Assembly: GCF_001401805.1 (NCBI RefSeq)
Contig: NZ_LKDW01000001.1
Location: 124,001-188,000, forward strand
Direction: 5' to 3'
Source of the DNA: Pseudoalteromonas sp. P1-25
Lineage (GTDB): Bacteria > Pseudomonadota > Gammaproteobacteria > Enterobacterales > Alteromonadaceae
DNA: 64,000 bases
The notes below the pieces were generated by a model. The model made no database searches. It worked only from the letters and a program-made list of their open reading frames with translations, and was not told the origin of the DNA. The translations under genes were made by a program, and so were the position numbers. Below are positions 25,760 to 34,443 of this stretch, piece by piece (positions within the stretch are counted from its first letter, which is position 1; each line of letters starts with the position of its first letter).

Positions 25760-25965
25760 AGATCAGTTTTTTACTAACAAACTAAAATCCAGCATCAAAT
25801 AGTCGCAAAAACTAAATTCAGTTGGTAAAAATGTGATCTTAAGAGCAGAAATGAGGGATTGATGGGTTATAAATAGCAAAAAAGATCAGGATTTTACTAA
25901 GTAAAAGGCCCGTTAGATCAGAATTTAACTAACCTAACAGGCTTTAAAGATCGCTATTTTACTAA
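25760..25965 (+). repeat. Left iteron cluster (four 18-mers) downstream of parB
   Basis: Four direct copies of an 18-base motif close to AGATCAGnTTTTTACTAA lie at 25760-25777, 25883-25900, 25915-25932 and 25948-25965, all in the same direction. Each contains GATC, the Dam methylation site, except that the conserved A after GATC is G in the last copy. The same motif occurs in both directions upstream of rep. The stretch 25541-25759 shows nothing else that I can name, and a parS site was not identified. Confidence 0.8.
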
Positions 25966-25976
25966 GTAGTAAGGTA

Positions 25977-26939
25977 CTAATTAAACGCGCTTAAAAGCTT
26001 AGTAAGCTGTTCTAAGCGTTTGTCAGTCAACACTTTATTATCTATTTTAATAGATACGTCACCACTTTTTAAATTGCGCTGTACGTTTATAAAGTTGTTT
26101 TCAAACACCGCCTCACGTTTAGCAACCGCGCTAGGCTCGGTCGTTAAACGTTTAGTAATAGCCATTGCGCGTTTGTCGTCGCTTGTAATGGCCTTAATCT
26201 CATCATCGTTGTGCAATTCACTAACTAACGCGTTAAATGCCTGCTCATCTCGCTCCTTTGCACTAACAAGCTTTTTAGCTACTTCTCTACCTACATGGTT
26301 AGCCGTTGGGTAAAGTGAAATTACATCAGCCGGTATTTGCTCGTACGCTTTAATGGCATCTGCAATTGCGGTGTGCGATACACCTTCAATGGCAGCAATT
26401 TCACGATAAGAGCCTTTTTTACCTTGCTCAATAAGATCGTTTTTAGTTTGCTGGTAAGCTTGTCCGAGCTCCCAAAGGCTCGGAGCTATGTACTGATCTG
26501 AAGATACAGCTAAAATTTTAGCGTCTTGCTCAGTAAAATCTGGAGAGCTTAATACTAAGTAGTCGGCATTACCCAAAATACAAGCTTTACGACGACGAGA
26601 ACCTGCAAGTACTAAGTTAGTATTTCCCTGATCCCAAAGTAAAGCAGGGTGCTGATTTCGGCCATCTTCAGTAATAGCGGGTAAAATGTCAGAAACCGAT
26701 TTTTCGTTTAAAAGTGCTTGAACACGGCGGTTTTTACCGTAAACCGTGGTGCTAGATTCTATATCTGCATGGGCTATAACTTTACACACTAAAGTAATTT
26801 CGCGTGTAGGGTCACTAGGCGCAGGCATTCTAATTACATCGCCAGCGTTTGCTTGCTGAAGTAATGCGTCGAGACTGCTATTGCCTACAGCAGTTGCAAA
26901 TGGATCTAAGCGGGTGTCGTTTTTACGTTTTTTAGCCAT
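25977..26939 (-). CDS. parB: ParB-type chromosome/plasmid partition protein
   Basis: A 320-residue ParB of the P1/SopB type. The N-terminal ParB nuclease-like domain contains 'LVLAGSRRRKAC' (the family 'G.RR..A' box), and the helix-turn-helix is at 'SYREIAAIEGVSHTAIADAI'. The N-terminus is basic ('MAKKRKND'). It binds a parS site and stimulates the ParA ATPase during segregation. The gene lies 15 bases after parA on the same strand. Its stop codon is followed by four iterons, so partition and replication sites are interlaced. Confidence 0.9.
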   Translation of the reverse strand: MAKKRKNDTRLDPFATAVGNSSLDALLQQANAGDVIRMPAPSDPTREITLVCKVIAHADIESSTTVYGKNRRVQALLNEKSVSDILPAITEDGRNQHPALLWDQGNTNLVLAGSRRRKACILGNADYLVLSSPDFTEQDAKILAVSSDQYIAPSLWELGQAYQQTKNDLIEQGKKGSYREIAAIEGVSHTAIADAIKAYEQIPADVISLYPTANHVGREVAKKLVSAKERDEQAFNALVSELHNDDEIKAITSDDKRAMAITKRLTTEPSAVAKREAVFENNFINVQRNLKSGDVSIKIDNKVLTDKRLEQLTKLLSAFN

Positions 26940-26954
26940 TTTTATTTAACATCC

Positions 26955-28193
26955 TTACTTAGTGTTGTTAAGTGATGATTGGGTTGACTCCCAATTAGAA
27001 CGAATAAGCATTTCTAATTCGTCTACAACATCTTTAATATTTTCTTGCGCGCGTAATAAAGACTCGCGACTTGCTAAACTATCCGATGCTTTTTGATCAA
27101 ATATGGTATTAAAAGATGATGAACTAGCCGTAATTGCAGAGCTGTGGTTAATAGGGTAGCTCATTACTTGGCGGCCAAACGCACTGCGTACATCTTTAAC
27201 AATATCGCGCTGTGAATGATTACCCTTAACGTAGTTGGTTACTAAAAACTGCATAAAGTCCCAACCTTCATGACCTAAAGCTGCAACAGTGTGGTAAATC
27301 TCGCCTAAACGCTTTAAGTATTTGTTGTTAGCATCAAAATCTACAGCTTCTGGATGGACAGGAATAAGCATTGCTGTAGAGGCCATTAAGGCGTTATAAA
27401 ACATAAAGTTAAGAGTAGGAGCAGTATCAATTAAAATAATATCGAATTCATCTTTAACCGGCTCAATAACTTTCTCTAACAGTTTATGATAATGACGAGT
27501 TTGTTCATAATTAGAGGTATCTTTTAAAAGCGTAGCGGTTTCATGCTCAAAGTAAAAGTCATCCATACCTGAGGGTAAAACACGGATATTTGGGATATGC
27601 GTAGTCACAAAAGCACTCGAGACAAACTCTGGCCATGTTTCGCCTTCATCTAAATCAATGCAATCACGCATTAAATCGCCTACCGTAACGGGGTCATGAT
27701 CGTTTGATGGGAAAAAGCTTGAAGATGACCCTTGAGGATCTAAATCAATAATACCAATTCGGTAACGTTTAATATTAGTGGTAGCTAACGCTGCAGCAAT
27801 ATTAACCATACTCGTTGTTTTACCGCAGCCACCTTTGAGTGAATTAATAACAATAACTTGAAGCTTATCGTTAGCAGTACGGTGATCTGGCTGAATATCC
27901 ATGATATCAGCCATAGCAAAAATATTAACTAAGGTGTACGCATAGTGGCCATTTGCACCACGCTTGATATTTAAATCATCAAAGTCACCATTATCATGAC
28001 GACGTTTTAAGGTACGGTTATTACACCCTAGTAAATCAGCTGCTGCTTTTTGGGTATATGTTCTTAATTCTTTTTCTTCTGATTTAAGGTGAGCGCGATA
28101 ATGTTGTATGCGTCCTTTTAGAGATTTTTCAGCAACTTCGGCTGTTGCTTTTAAAAGCCGGTAAGTACTTAGCGCATTATTATTGATAGACAT
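26955..28193 (-). CDS. parA: ParA-type partition ATPase with N-terminal DNA-binding domain
   Basis: A 412-residue type Ia (P1-like) ParA. The N-terminal helix-turn-helix region is at about residues 45-70 ('KAAADLLGCNNRTLKRR'). The deviant Walker A box is K120 to T127, 'KGGCGKTT'; the usual valine is cysteine here. The Walker A' 'IIDLDPQGSSS' and Walker B 'IILIDTAP' follow. The N-terminal extension usually lets the protein repress its own promoter. Upstream, AGGAAG is the ribosome-binding site, and the iteron-rich origin region separates it from the divergent rep gene. Confidence 0.93.
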   Translation of the reverse strand: MSINNNALSTYRLLKATAEVAEKSLKGRIQHYRAHLKSEEKELRTYTQKAAADLLGCNNRTLKRRHDNGDFDDLNIKRGANGHYAYTLVNIFAMADIMDIQPDHRTANDKLQVIVINSLKGGCGKTTSMVNIAAALATTNIKRYRIGIIDLDPQGSSSSFFPSNDHDPVTVGDLMRDCIDLDEGETWPEFVSSAFVTTHIPNIRVLPSGMDDFYFEHETATLLKDTSNYEQTRHYHKLLEKVIEPVKDEFDIILIDTAPTLNFMFYNALMASTAMLIPVHPEAVDFDANNKYLKRLGEIYHTVAALGHEGWDFMQFLVTNYVKGNHSQRDIVKDVRSAFGRQVMSYPINHSSAITASSSSFNTIFDQKASDSLASRESLLRAQENIKDVVDELEMLIRSNWESTQSSLNNTK

Positions 28194-28627
28194 ACTTTCT
28201 TCCTCAAAGTTAGGCAGTTAGTATAATGTCCATTCAAATAGCTGTAAACAACTATTTATGACGACATGCATTTTAATAAGAAGACATCTAAAAATATTTT
28301 ACACCTTTAAGATTGCTTAGTATAAATAAAGAAGTTTAAAGGTGGTTAAATATATAAGGTAATAAAGGTTAAGGGTGTATAATAGTGGTGTAACTATATG
28401 ATATTAATAAATAATGTAAAAAAAAGCAGATCACCTTTATACTTGGTTAAGATCAGATCTATATCTACATGCAGATCAGCTTTTTACTAAGCCTGATTTA
28501 AATATTAAAGTTATACACAACTTACTCAAAAAGTTATGTACAAAATGACTGTGTGAGATCAAGTTTTTACTAAGTAAATTATAAAGTTATACACTTAATC
28601 TTGCGAAGAACGGCTCAACTAATTGGT

Positions 28628-28664
28628 ATAGATCTGATCTGTAGTAAGTACAGATCAGATCTAT
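28628..28664. promoter_or_regulatory. 37-bp palindrome upstream of rep (probable Rep dimer operator)
   Basis: Two perfect 16-base arms, ATAGATCTGATCTGTA at 28628-28643 and its complement at 28649-28664, flank a 5-base centre. The arms contain the iteron's GATC core, so the same protein probably binds both. In iteron plasmids such inverted iteron-like repeats are where Rep dimers repress their own gene. Confidence 0.65.
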
Positions 28665-28681
28665 GCTAACTCGAGTTGCTG

Positions 28682-28690
28682 TTATCCACA
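28682..28690 (+). promoter_or_regulatory. DnaA box
   Basis: TTATCCACA, an exact match to the strong E. coli DnaA box, lies 18 bases after the palindrome in the rep upstream region. Confidence 0.75.
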
Positions 28691-28951
28691 GCAGATATAT
28701 GTTTTACGAATATTTGTCGTGTGAAAAGTTTAAAATTAGCGCTTTCAGTGGACAAAAATATAATTGAGTTAGTAAAACTTTAACTTGTGAAGCAAAGCTT
28801 AGTAAAATTGTGATCCAAATTTAAGGTTATCACTCGTAACTTAGTATAATAATGATCCAATACGTTTATTTAGTGATGGATCACTTTTATACTAACTTAA
28901 ACATTTAACTTTTGTTGCTTAATGTGTTGTTATTAGCTGTCGCAATAAAAA

Positions 28952-30181
28952 ATGGAAATCAGAACAATGAGCCGAAAGGTCAACATCTCGGTAGATAACT
29001 TGCCCGATACACTTAGGGGCCAAATACACGGGGTGGAAAGTGCTATAGATAATGAAAGCTTAGCACTATTTACAGATAACAAAGATGTGCGAATTTCTAT
29101 CGAAAATGCCGCTCATGGGTTACGTGCTTATTCAAACACGTTTAACCACTATGATTTATGGGGGCGTTTTGTACGTTCTGGGCATAAAAAACTGCCATTA
29201 GAAGAAGCACCTAAAAAAACAATTGTTACGCGTAAAATATCCGAAAAAGTGGATGGTATTTTATATGACGGCGAAATAAAAATTACACCGGCTGTTGTAA
29301 GTACCCGTAAAGATGGTGAAGACGTAGAATATTTAGTATGGCCGTCAGATAGAGAAGAAAAAGTTGAACGTGCGTTAATTCGCTTGGCATCGAAAGGTAA
29401 AATTGTAAAAATCAATTTTAAGTCCGGTATTCAATATGCCGTGGTTTTTTCGATGAACGAATTAGCCCAAGAACTTAAAGCGGTTGGGCAATCAATGCCA
29501 TATCCACAAATCAAAGAATCACTTGAAGCTCTTCAAGGTTCTAAGCTTTCATTTAAATACTCGGCTACTGATACTAAAAATACAGACATTGATGATTCTT
29601 TTTACGAGTCGAATATGAACTTTTTATCATCTCTTCATTTTAGTGGTAAAAAAGGCCAAGGCGGCAATGTTAAATGTGTTGCATGTTTAAATGCATTTGT
29701 TCATAACATGATTGACAACCTTGAATACAAAGGATATTACTTTAACAGTGCACAAGAACTAAAACGTGGTTTATCACGTTGGATGATGTTGCGTTTATAC
29801 CACCTTTGGCGTTATGCCGCGCCTGGTAAAACGTATCACTTCAGATTGTTATCTATTATGGAAAAATACGGCTCAATTTATTCAACCGACGATATAACAG
29901 AAAACAAACTAAAAGCTTTACGCCGCGATATGACCACAACAATGAAAGACTTAATTGAAAAAGGGGCTATTTCGGAATACAGCATTACTAATGTAAAAGA
30001 TGATAAAACCGGAAATATTATTGATTACACCTACGAAATGCATCCGTCTGATCAGTTTTGTGATGAGATACTCACGCTTAACAAGCAAAATAAGCGTATC
30101 GAGATTCAAGGCGGCAAACGAATTGTCGAAAACGCAGTTTTAATTGACGAAGATAAAATAGAAGAAATAGTCGAGAAATAA
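28952..30181 (+). CDS. Replication initiator protein (plasmid-type Rep) of the secondary replicon
   Basis: A 409-residue basic protein with no resemblance to Vibrio RctB beyond general character. It appears to contain two winged-helix-like parts (about residues 125-215 and 255-360), as in iteron-binding initiators, including 'ELKRGLSRWMMLRLYHLWRYA' in the second. Position is the main evidence: divergent from parA, downstream of iterons, a long palindrome and DnaA boxes, and upstream of tus. The start may be the ATG at 28952 or the one at 28967; the latter has GGAA upstream at an acceptable distance. A terminator shared with tus follows. Confidence 0.8.
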   Translation: MEIRTMSRKVNISVDNLPDTLRGQIHGVESAIDNESLALFTDNKDVRISIENAAHGLRAYSNTFNHYDLWGRFVRSGHKKLPLEEAPKKTIVTRKISEKVDGILYDGEIKITPAVVSTRKDGEDVEYLVWPSDREEKVERALIRLASKGKIVKINFKSGIQYAVVFSMNELAQELKAVGQSMPYPQIKESLEALQGSKLSFKYSATDTKNTDIDDSFYESNMNFLSSLHFSGKKGQGGNVKCVACLNAFVHNMIDNLEYKGYYFNSAQELKRGLSRWMMLRLYHLWRYAAPGKTYHFRLLSIMEKYGSIYSTDDITENKLKALRRDMTTTMKDLIEKGAISEYSITNVKDDKTGNIIDYTYEMHPSDQFCDEILTLNKQNKRIEIQGGKRIVENAVLIDEDKIEEIVEK

Positions 30182-30209
30182 CTTCAGTTAAAATAATAAG
30201 CTACTTACC

Positions 30210-30236
30210 AAAAAGGCCACACTATGTGGCCTTTTT
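30210..30236. terminator. Bidirectional terminator between rep and tus
   Basis: AAAAAGGCCAC at 30210-30220 and its exact complement at 30226-30236 flank a 5-base loop, giving an A-run before and a T-run after the stem on both strands. It serves the convergent rep and tus genes. Confidence 0.9.
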
Positions 30237-30243
30237 AACATAA

Positions 30244-31119
30244 TTATTTATCTACTTGTTCTAAGTAAAGTCTATCAACTAAAAAGTCATACTCTTTTTT
30301 TCTCGGATGAGATTCAGGTTTTTGATAATCTGGTAAGGTACCTAACTTAACGTCAGCCTGTGGATTAATTAAAATAAACGGCAATGCAGCACTTACGTGA
30401 TACCTATTTTCTGCGGTATACCTAACATTAACTTGGGGGCTTACTCGGGTAGGGCGGCGAATTCTTAACTTTTCTTTATCACCTAAACTCGCTACTCGCA
30501 ATTGCTCTTGTGCAACAAGGGCTTGCCATTTTTGTTGGTCGATCATTCTTGGGTTTCTATAACCAGCAGATTTATCGAGCATTTCAAGCGCCATTTTTTT
30601 AGTTAGAGTTTTAGTTGCATGCTTATGCATCCACGTAAATCTCACTGAAAAAGGGGATTCACTTTGAAAATGAATTTTTCTATAGGCTGCAAGAGTTATT
30701 AAATTTGGCACCGCGTTATGAACGGCTTCAAATCGCGCATCATTATTATCGATGGCCAAAACACATTCTTTAAAAGCAGCCTTAGCTTTATTAACTTGTT
30801 TTATGCGGTTTGTTAATGCCATGACATCTGCATTTTTTAGAACCAAAAGACCAGGGTGGCGCTTTAATACTCTACTACTTAAACTTTCTTTTTTATAAAT
30901 ATCAGTAAACGAATTTAAAATTGCCCTATGAGCAATTTCACCGGTTAATTTTTTTACAGGAATTGACTCGGGAATAATATTTTCATCAACACTTGTTATA
31001 TCTGGGAGCTGATAATATTCAGCCTTTGAATATTCACAGACACGTAATTCATCAATCAACAACGACGTTAACTCATTCATTAAATCAAACTGACTTCTTA
31101 TTTGTACTTTAGAAACCAT
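30244..31119 (-). CDS. tus: DNA replication terminus site-binding protein (Tus)
   Basis: A 291-residue Tus-like protein. Blocks that parallel E. coli Tus (309 residues) include 'LVLKNADVMALTNRIKQVNKAKAAFKE', cited here only in part, then 'NLITLAAYRKI', 'RFTWMHKHATKTLTKK', 'LRIRRPTRVSPQ', 'LPFILINPQAD' and the final 'LVDRLYL'. Tus binds Ter DNA and stops replication forks from one side. The ATG at 31119 has AAGG at a normal distance; a GTG two codons upstream lies inside that site. A Ter-like sequence sits 12 bases before the start, as TerB does before E. coli tus, which suggests self-repression. Its place beside an origin is unusual. Confidence 0.88.
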   Translation of the reverse strand: MVSKVQIRSQFDLMNELTSLLIDELRVCEYSKAEYYQLPDITSVDENIIPESIPVKKLTGEIAHRAILNSFTDIYKKESLSSRVLKRHPGLLVLKNADVMALTNRIKQVNKAKAAFKECVLAIDNNDARFEAVHNAVPNLITLAAYRKIHFQSESPFSVRFTWMHKHATKTLTKKMALEMLDKSAGYRNPRMIDQQKWQALVAQEQLRVASLGDKEKLRIRRPTRVSPQVNVRYTAENRYHVSAALPFILINPQADVKLGTLPDYQKPESHPRKKEYDFLVDRLYLEQVDK

Positions 31120-31130
31120 AACCACCTTAA

Positions 31131-31145
31131 GAACACATCTTACTT
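31131..31145 (-). promoter_or_regulatory. Ter-like site in the tus leader
   Basis: On the minus strand AAGTAAGATGTGTTC shares its last eleven bases, apart from one change, with the two Ter-like sites at 31232 and 31781. The core GTAAGATGT differs by one base from GTATGATGT. It lies 12 bases before the tus ATG and probably serves for autoregulation as well as fork arrest from the right. Confidence 0.6.
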
Positions 31146-31231
31146 ATCTATTTACTAAGTTTAACCTTTTTCTTTGATTTTTAACAGTTCATTTGTAACG
31201 CTGTAGCTAAGTATAAATATATATTAGTTAA

Positions 31232-31246
31232 AGTATGATGTGTTCC
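31232..31246 (+). promoter_or_regulatory. Ter-like fork-arrest site 1
   Basis: AGTATGATGTGTTCC shares the GTATGnTGT core of E. coli Ter sites, including the G that pairs with the critical C6, and is repeated almost exactly at 31781. By analogy with TerB it would stop forks coming from the left, that is, from the origin at about 28.5 kb. Confidence 0.65.
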
Positions 31247-32068
31247 TCTGGTGTTTCATTACGCTAATGAGATCCAAAATATAAGGAATTAGTGAACCCA
31301 TGTGTGATCAATGTACTTGTTAATATTTAGCTAGATGAAGAAATTTGATTTAGCGCAGTTAATTGTCAGGGGGATATATGCTTATATATTATCAACCTTT
31401 GTGAAATGCTTTTAGCTTAAGGCCTGAAGTCAATTTTGATTGGGCAAGCAGTTACTGTATAGTAATTATGAGTGGTACTTTTAATAAAATACCAAGCTCC
31501 TGTTATGGGGAAGGCAGCTTCATGAAAATAAACTCTACTACAATTTAATATTAAAAATAGTCGATGTCTGTACAGATTATCTTTAGTAGCCTTAATTACA
31601 GTACTTACATTGTCTAGCAATCTGCTCCCAGCTGTTTAGCCGCATATAAAAAGTGGATTCATAGCTATTTACTTTTAACAGCCCGTCTCGCCATACCATA
31701 TCTTAGGGTGAGTATCTATACGTCTGTTTGATTTAAATAAAAGGGCACTGTAAAGCTAAGGTTACAATCAACTCGATTTAGGTATGATGTGTTCCCGTTA
31801 AAACTGTTAACTTTAAGGCTTTTAATTCAATTTGGTTTGAGATGGTTAAAAAAACACCTTCATATGTTTAACTTATTGTATTTAAATAAAAATAACCAAA
31901 TTAAACAACGCTTAGGTCAAAGCCTTTATAGCCATAAAATCACAAAAAACCTTATAAATACTTAACTCATAACAAATTAGTTGGTAAATAGTGAATATAG
32001 TCCTTGAACTTAGGGCTATGCATACGTTAATTTCTTTATATCAGGTAAAGTAGGAATGAGGAAAGAAC
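31246..32068. other. Gene-poor stretch between tus and DAHP synthase
   Basis: About 820 bases without a credible gene. A minus-strand frame of 67 codons at 31417-31620 lacks a ribosome-binding site and looks random. The stretch holds one Ter-like site (31781-31795) and, near its end, the leader of the DAHP synthase gene with GAGGAAAG before the ATG. I see no clear attenuator or aromatic-amino-acid operator. Confidence 0.5.
31781..31795 (+). promoter_or_regulatory. Ter-like fork-arrest site 2
   Basis: GGTATGATGTGTTCC matches the site at 31232-31246 at 14 of 15 positions, in the same direction and 549 bases further from the origin. Two such copies in a non-coding stretch next to tus are unlikely by chance. 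Confidence 0.65.
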
Positions 32069-33418
32069 ATGCAATCGTGGAACCCAAATAGCTGGAGAGA
32101 ACTGCCAATACTGCAGCAGCCACAGTACCCAGATCAAGAAGAACTGAAAACAGTAGAAAGCCAGTTAAAGAGTGCTCCGCCACTTGTTTTTGCAGAAGAA
32201 ACAAGAAGCCTCTTTAAACAATTAGAAGATGTATGTGAAGGTCGTGCATTTTTACTTCAAGGCGGTGACTGTGCCGAATCATTTAGCGACTTCAATGCGG
32301 CTAATATTCGCGATACATTTAAAACCCTTTTACAAATGGCTGTTGTTTTAACATACGGCGGTAAATGCCCAGTTGTTAAAATTGCACGTATGGCAGGCCA
32401 ATACGCTAAACCACGCTCTGCTGATTTAGAAACTATTGACGGTGTATCTTTGCCATCTTACCGTGGTGATATTGTAAATAGCTTTGAATTTACAGAAGAA
32501 GCACGTATTCCCGATCCACAACGTTTAATGAAGGCATACCACAACAGTGCCGCTACATTAAACTTACTTCGTGCATTTGCACAGGGTGGCTTAGCAGACT
32601 TACACCAAGTGAATCGCTGGAACATGGGTTTTGTAGCCGCTAATCCGCAAAAAGAACGATTCCAACAGCTCGCTGACAAAATTCAAGACGCGCTTGAATT
32701 TATGGAAGTATGTGGCATCAATTCTACTATTGCGCCAAGCCTAAAAGAAACCGATTTGTACACTTCTCACGAAGCGTTACTACTAGGCTATGAAGAAGCG
32801 CTTACGCGTCGCGATCACCTATCAGGTGACTGGTACGACTGTTCTGCGCACTTTGTATGGATTGGTGAGCGTACACGCCAGTTAGACCATGCACACATTG
32901 AATTTTTCAAAGGTATTAAAAACCCAATTGGTGTTAAAGTTGGCCCAGGAATGGACCCAGACGATCTAATTCGTTTAATTGATGCAGTTAACCCAGATAA
33001 CATTCCGGGTCGCTTAACGCTAATCACGCGTATGGGCGCAGACGTACTGCCAGAGAAACTACCAGCACTTGTAAGACGCGTTCAACAAGAAGGCCGTAAA
33101 GTAATTTGGAGCTCAGATCCAATGCACGGCAACACTGAAAAAGCGACATCTGGCTACAAAACACGTAGCTTTGATAACATCATGCGCGAAATTAGCCAAT
33201 TCTTTGCAGTACACAAAGCTGAAGGCTCATACGCAGGTGGTATCCACTTAGAAATGACAGGGCAGCACGTAACAGAGTGTACAGGTGGTGCTTACGGTTT
33301 ATCAGACGATGACCTAGCTCAACGTTACAAAACACAATGTGACCCACGTCTAAATGCAGACCAGGTATTAGAAGTTGGTTTCTTAGTAGCTGATTTATTA
33401 AAAGACGCTCGTAAGTAA
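32069..33418 (+). CDS. Class II 3-deoxy-7-phosphoheptulonate (DAHP) synthase
   Basis: A 449-residue class II (plant/Mycobacterium-type) DAHP synthase. Family motifs include '[14 protein letters not shown]' near the N-terminus with the metal-binding cysteine, '[12 protein letters not shown]', '[13 protein letters not shown]', '[10 protein letters not shown]' and '[15 protein letters not shown]'. It condenses phosphoenolpyruvate with erythrose 4-phosphate, the first step of the shikimate pathway. GAGGAAAG precedes the ATG and a strong terminator follows. The length is normal. PEP synthase and its regulator lie next door, so PEP supply and use are neighbours, though on separate transcripts. Confidence 0.95.
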   Translation: MQSWNPNSWRELPILQQPQYPDQEELKTVESQLKSAPPLVFAEETRSLFKQLEDVCEGRAFLLQGGDCAESFSDFNAANIRDTFKTLLQMAVVLTYGGKCPVVKIARMAGQYAKPRSADLETIDGVSLPSYRGDIVNSFEFTEEARIPDPQRLMKAYHNSAATLNLLRAFAQGGLADLHQVNRWNMGFVAANPQKERFQQLADKIQDALEFMEVCGINSTIAPSLKETDLYTSHEALLLGYEEALTRRDHLSGDWYDCSAHFVWIGERTRQLDHAHIEFFKGIKNPIGVKVGPGMDPDDLIRLIDAVNPDNIPGRLTLITRMGADVLPEKLPALVRRVQQEGRKVIWSSDPMHGNTEKATSGYKTRSFDNIMREISQFFAVHKAEGSYAGGIHLEMTGQHVTECTGGAYGLSDDDLAQRYKTQCDPRLNADQVLEVGFLVADLLKDARK

Positions 33419-33433
33419 TAAGTAAAAAATTAA

Positions 33434-33456
33434 AGCCGCATATTGCGGCTTTTTTT
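33434..33456 (+). terminator. Rho-independent terminator of DAHP synthase
   Basis: AGCCGCA and TGCGGCT form a perfect stem around a 3-base loop, followed by a run of T residues to 33456. Confidence 0.9.
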
Positions 33457-33478
33457 AGCAAAATAGTAAATTAGTTTG

Positions 33479-34288
33479 TTAGTACTTACGTCGCTCAAGG
33501 TTGCTGTCTATTAATATTTTTGCAGATATTTCTTCTACAGAATGGTGAGTAGAATTAAAGTATGCAATTTTATGTCGCTTATAAAGCATTTCAACTTCAC
33601 GCACTTCAATTCGGCATTGTCTTATTGATGCGTATTTAGAATTTGCCATACGACGATGCCTAATTGCAGCTAAACGCTCAGGGTCAATCGTTAATCCAAA
33701 TAACTTATGTTTGTAAGGGAGCAAACATTTAGGTAATCCTTCGCTCTCTAAGTCGTCTTCAGTTATTGGGTAATTTGCAGCTTTAATTCCGTACTGTAAC
33801 GCTAAGTACAAGCTAGTAGGTGTTTTACCGCTTCTGCTTACGCCTACTAAAATAATATCAGCCTCAGAAAAGTTTTTAATATTGCCGCCATCATCATTCA
33901 TAAGAGCATAGTTAACCGCATCTATTCTAAAGTCATAGCTTTTTTCATGAATAGAGTGGGTACGATGCATTTTTGGCACTGGCGCAACATTAAGCTCTTT
34001 TTCTATTTTTTCACTGTAAGTAGACAAGAAATCATACGCGATTGCATCGGCCGATTTAATAATTTCACTTAAGTTATGATTTACAAAGGTAAAGAATACA
34101 AATGGCTTCTCACCTTCTTTTGCGGCAGTTGCGTTTATTAACGCTTTAATTTCATTTGCTTTTTCTTCTGTTTCTACAAAAGGAATAGTTTTGTGGTTAA
34201 ATTCGACCGGAAACAACGACAGAGTCGCGTGACCAAACACCTCTGAGGTGATTGCAGTGCCGTCTGATATATAAAAAGCAGTTCTCAT
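33479..34288 (-). CDS. ppsR: Phosphoenolpyruvate synthase regulatory protein (bifunctional kinase/phosphorylase, DUF299)
   Basis: A 269-residue PpsR. It starts 'TAFYISDGTAITSE' and carries the P-loop 'GVSRSGKT' at residues 149-156, followed by 'TPTSLYLA', the family signature. PpsR inactivates PEP synthase by ADP-dependent phosphorylation of a threonine next to the catalytic histidine and reactivates it by phosphate-dependent removal. It is divergent from ppsA with about 155 bases between them, the usual arrangement in gammaproteobacteria. Confidence 0.95.
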   Translation of the reverse strand: MRTAFYISDGTAITSEVFGHATLSLFPVEFNHKTIPFVETEEKANEIKALINATAAKEGEKPFVFFTFVNHNLSEIIKSADAIAYDFLSTYSEKIEKELNVAPVPKMHRTHSIHEKSYDFRIDAVNYALMNDDGGNIKNFSEADIILVGVSRSGKTPTSLYLALQYGIKAANYPITEDDLESEGLPKCLLPYKHKLFGLTIDPERLAAIRHRRMANSKYASIRQCRIEVREVEMLYKRHKIAYFNSTHHSVEEISAKILIDSNLERRKY

Positions 34289-34443
34289 AGTTTACCTTTT
34301 TATTACGTTTAATCCCTAAAATGGCTTACTCACGGTTTACGTGAGGTCTAATGCCAGTGTAGAATGAAGGTGACCTTTATAAAAGGTTTTCTTTCTTAAC
34401 TCTCACAGTTACAACTACAATTTGTTTTTTTGGAGAAAGACCC

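Larger units (their letters stand above)
28428..28895. other. Probable replication origin: right iteron cluster, DnaA boxes and AT-rich DNA
   Basis: The stretch 28194-28951 between parA and rep holds no gene but many sites. Direct iterons lie at 28428-28445 (degenerate), 28473-28490, 28556-28573 and 28878-28895, and inverted ones at 28799-28816 and 28841-28858. A perfect DnaA box TTATCCACA is at 28682-28690, and near-matches are at 28511-28519 (TTATACACA) and 28587-28595. AT-rich tracts lie at about 28300-28420. A long palindrome is listed separately. This is the arrangement of an iteron-type origin next to its initiator gene. Confidence 0.8.

Noticed and set aside
25541..25976. A P1- or F-like parS site near parB
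   Set aside because: I looked for long inverted repeats here and near parA but found only iterons. The centromere may lie elsewhere or have an unfamiliar form.
28952..30181. Rep as Vibrio-type RctB
   Set aside because: RctB is about 650 residues; this protein is 409 residues and lacks recognisable RctB segments. A plasmid-type initiator fits better.
31417..31620. 67-codon minus-strand frame as a gene
   Set aside because: No ribosome-binding site, no recognisable composition or motif, and it is isolated in a non-coding stretch.
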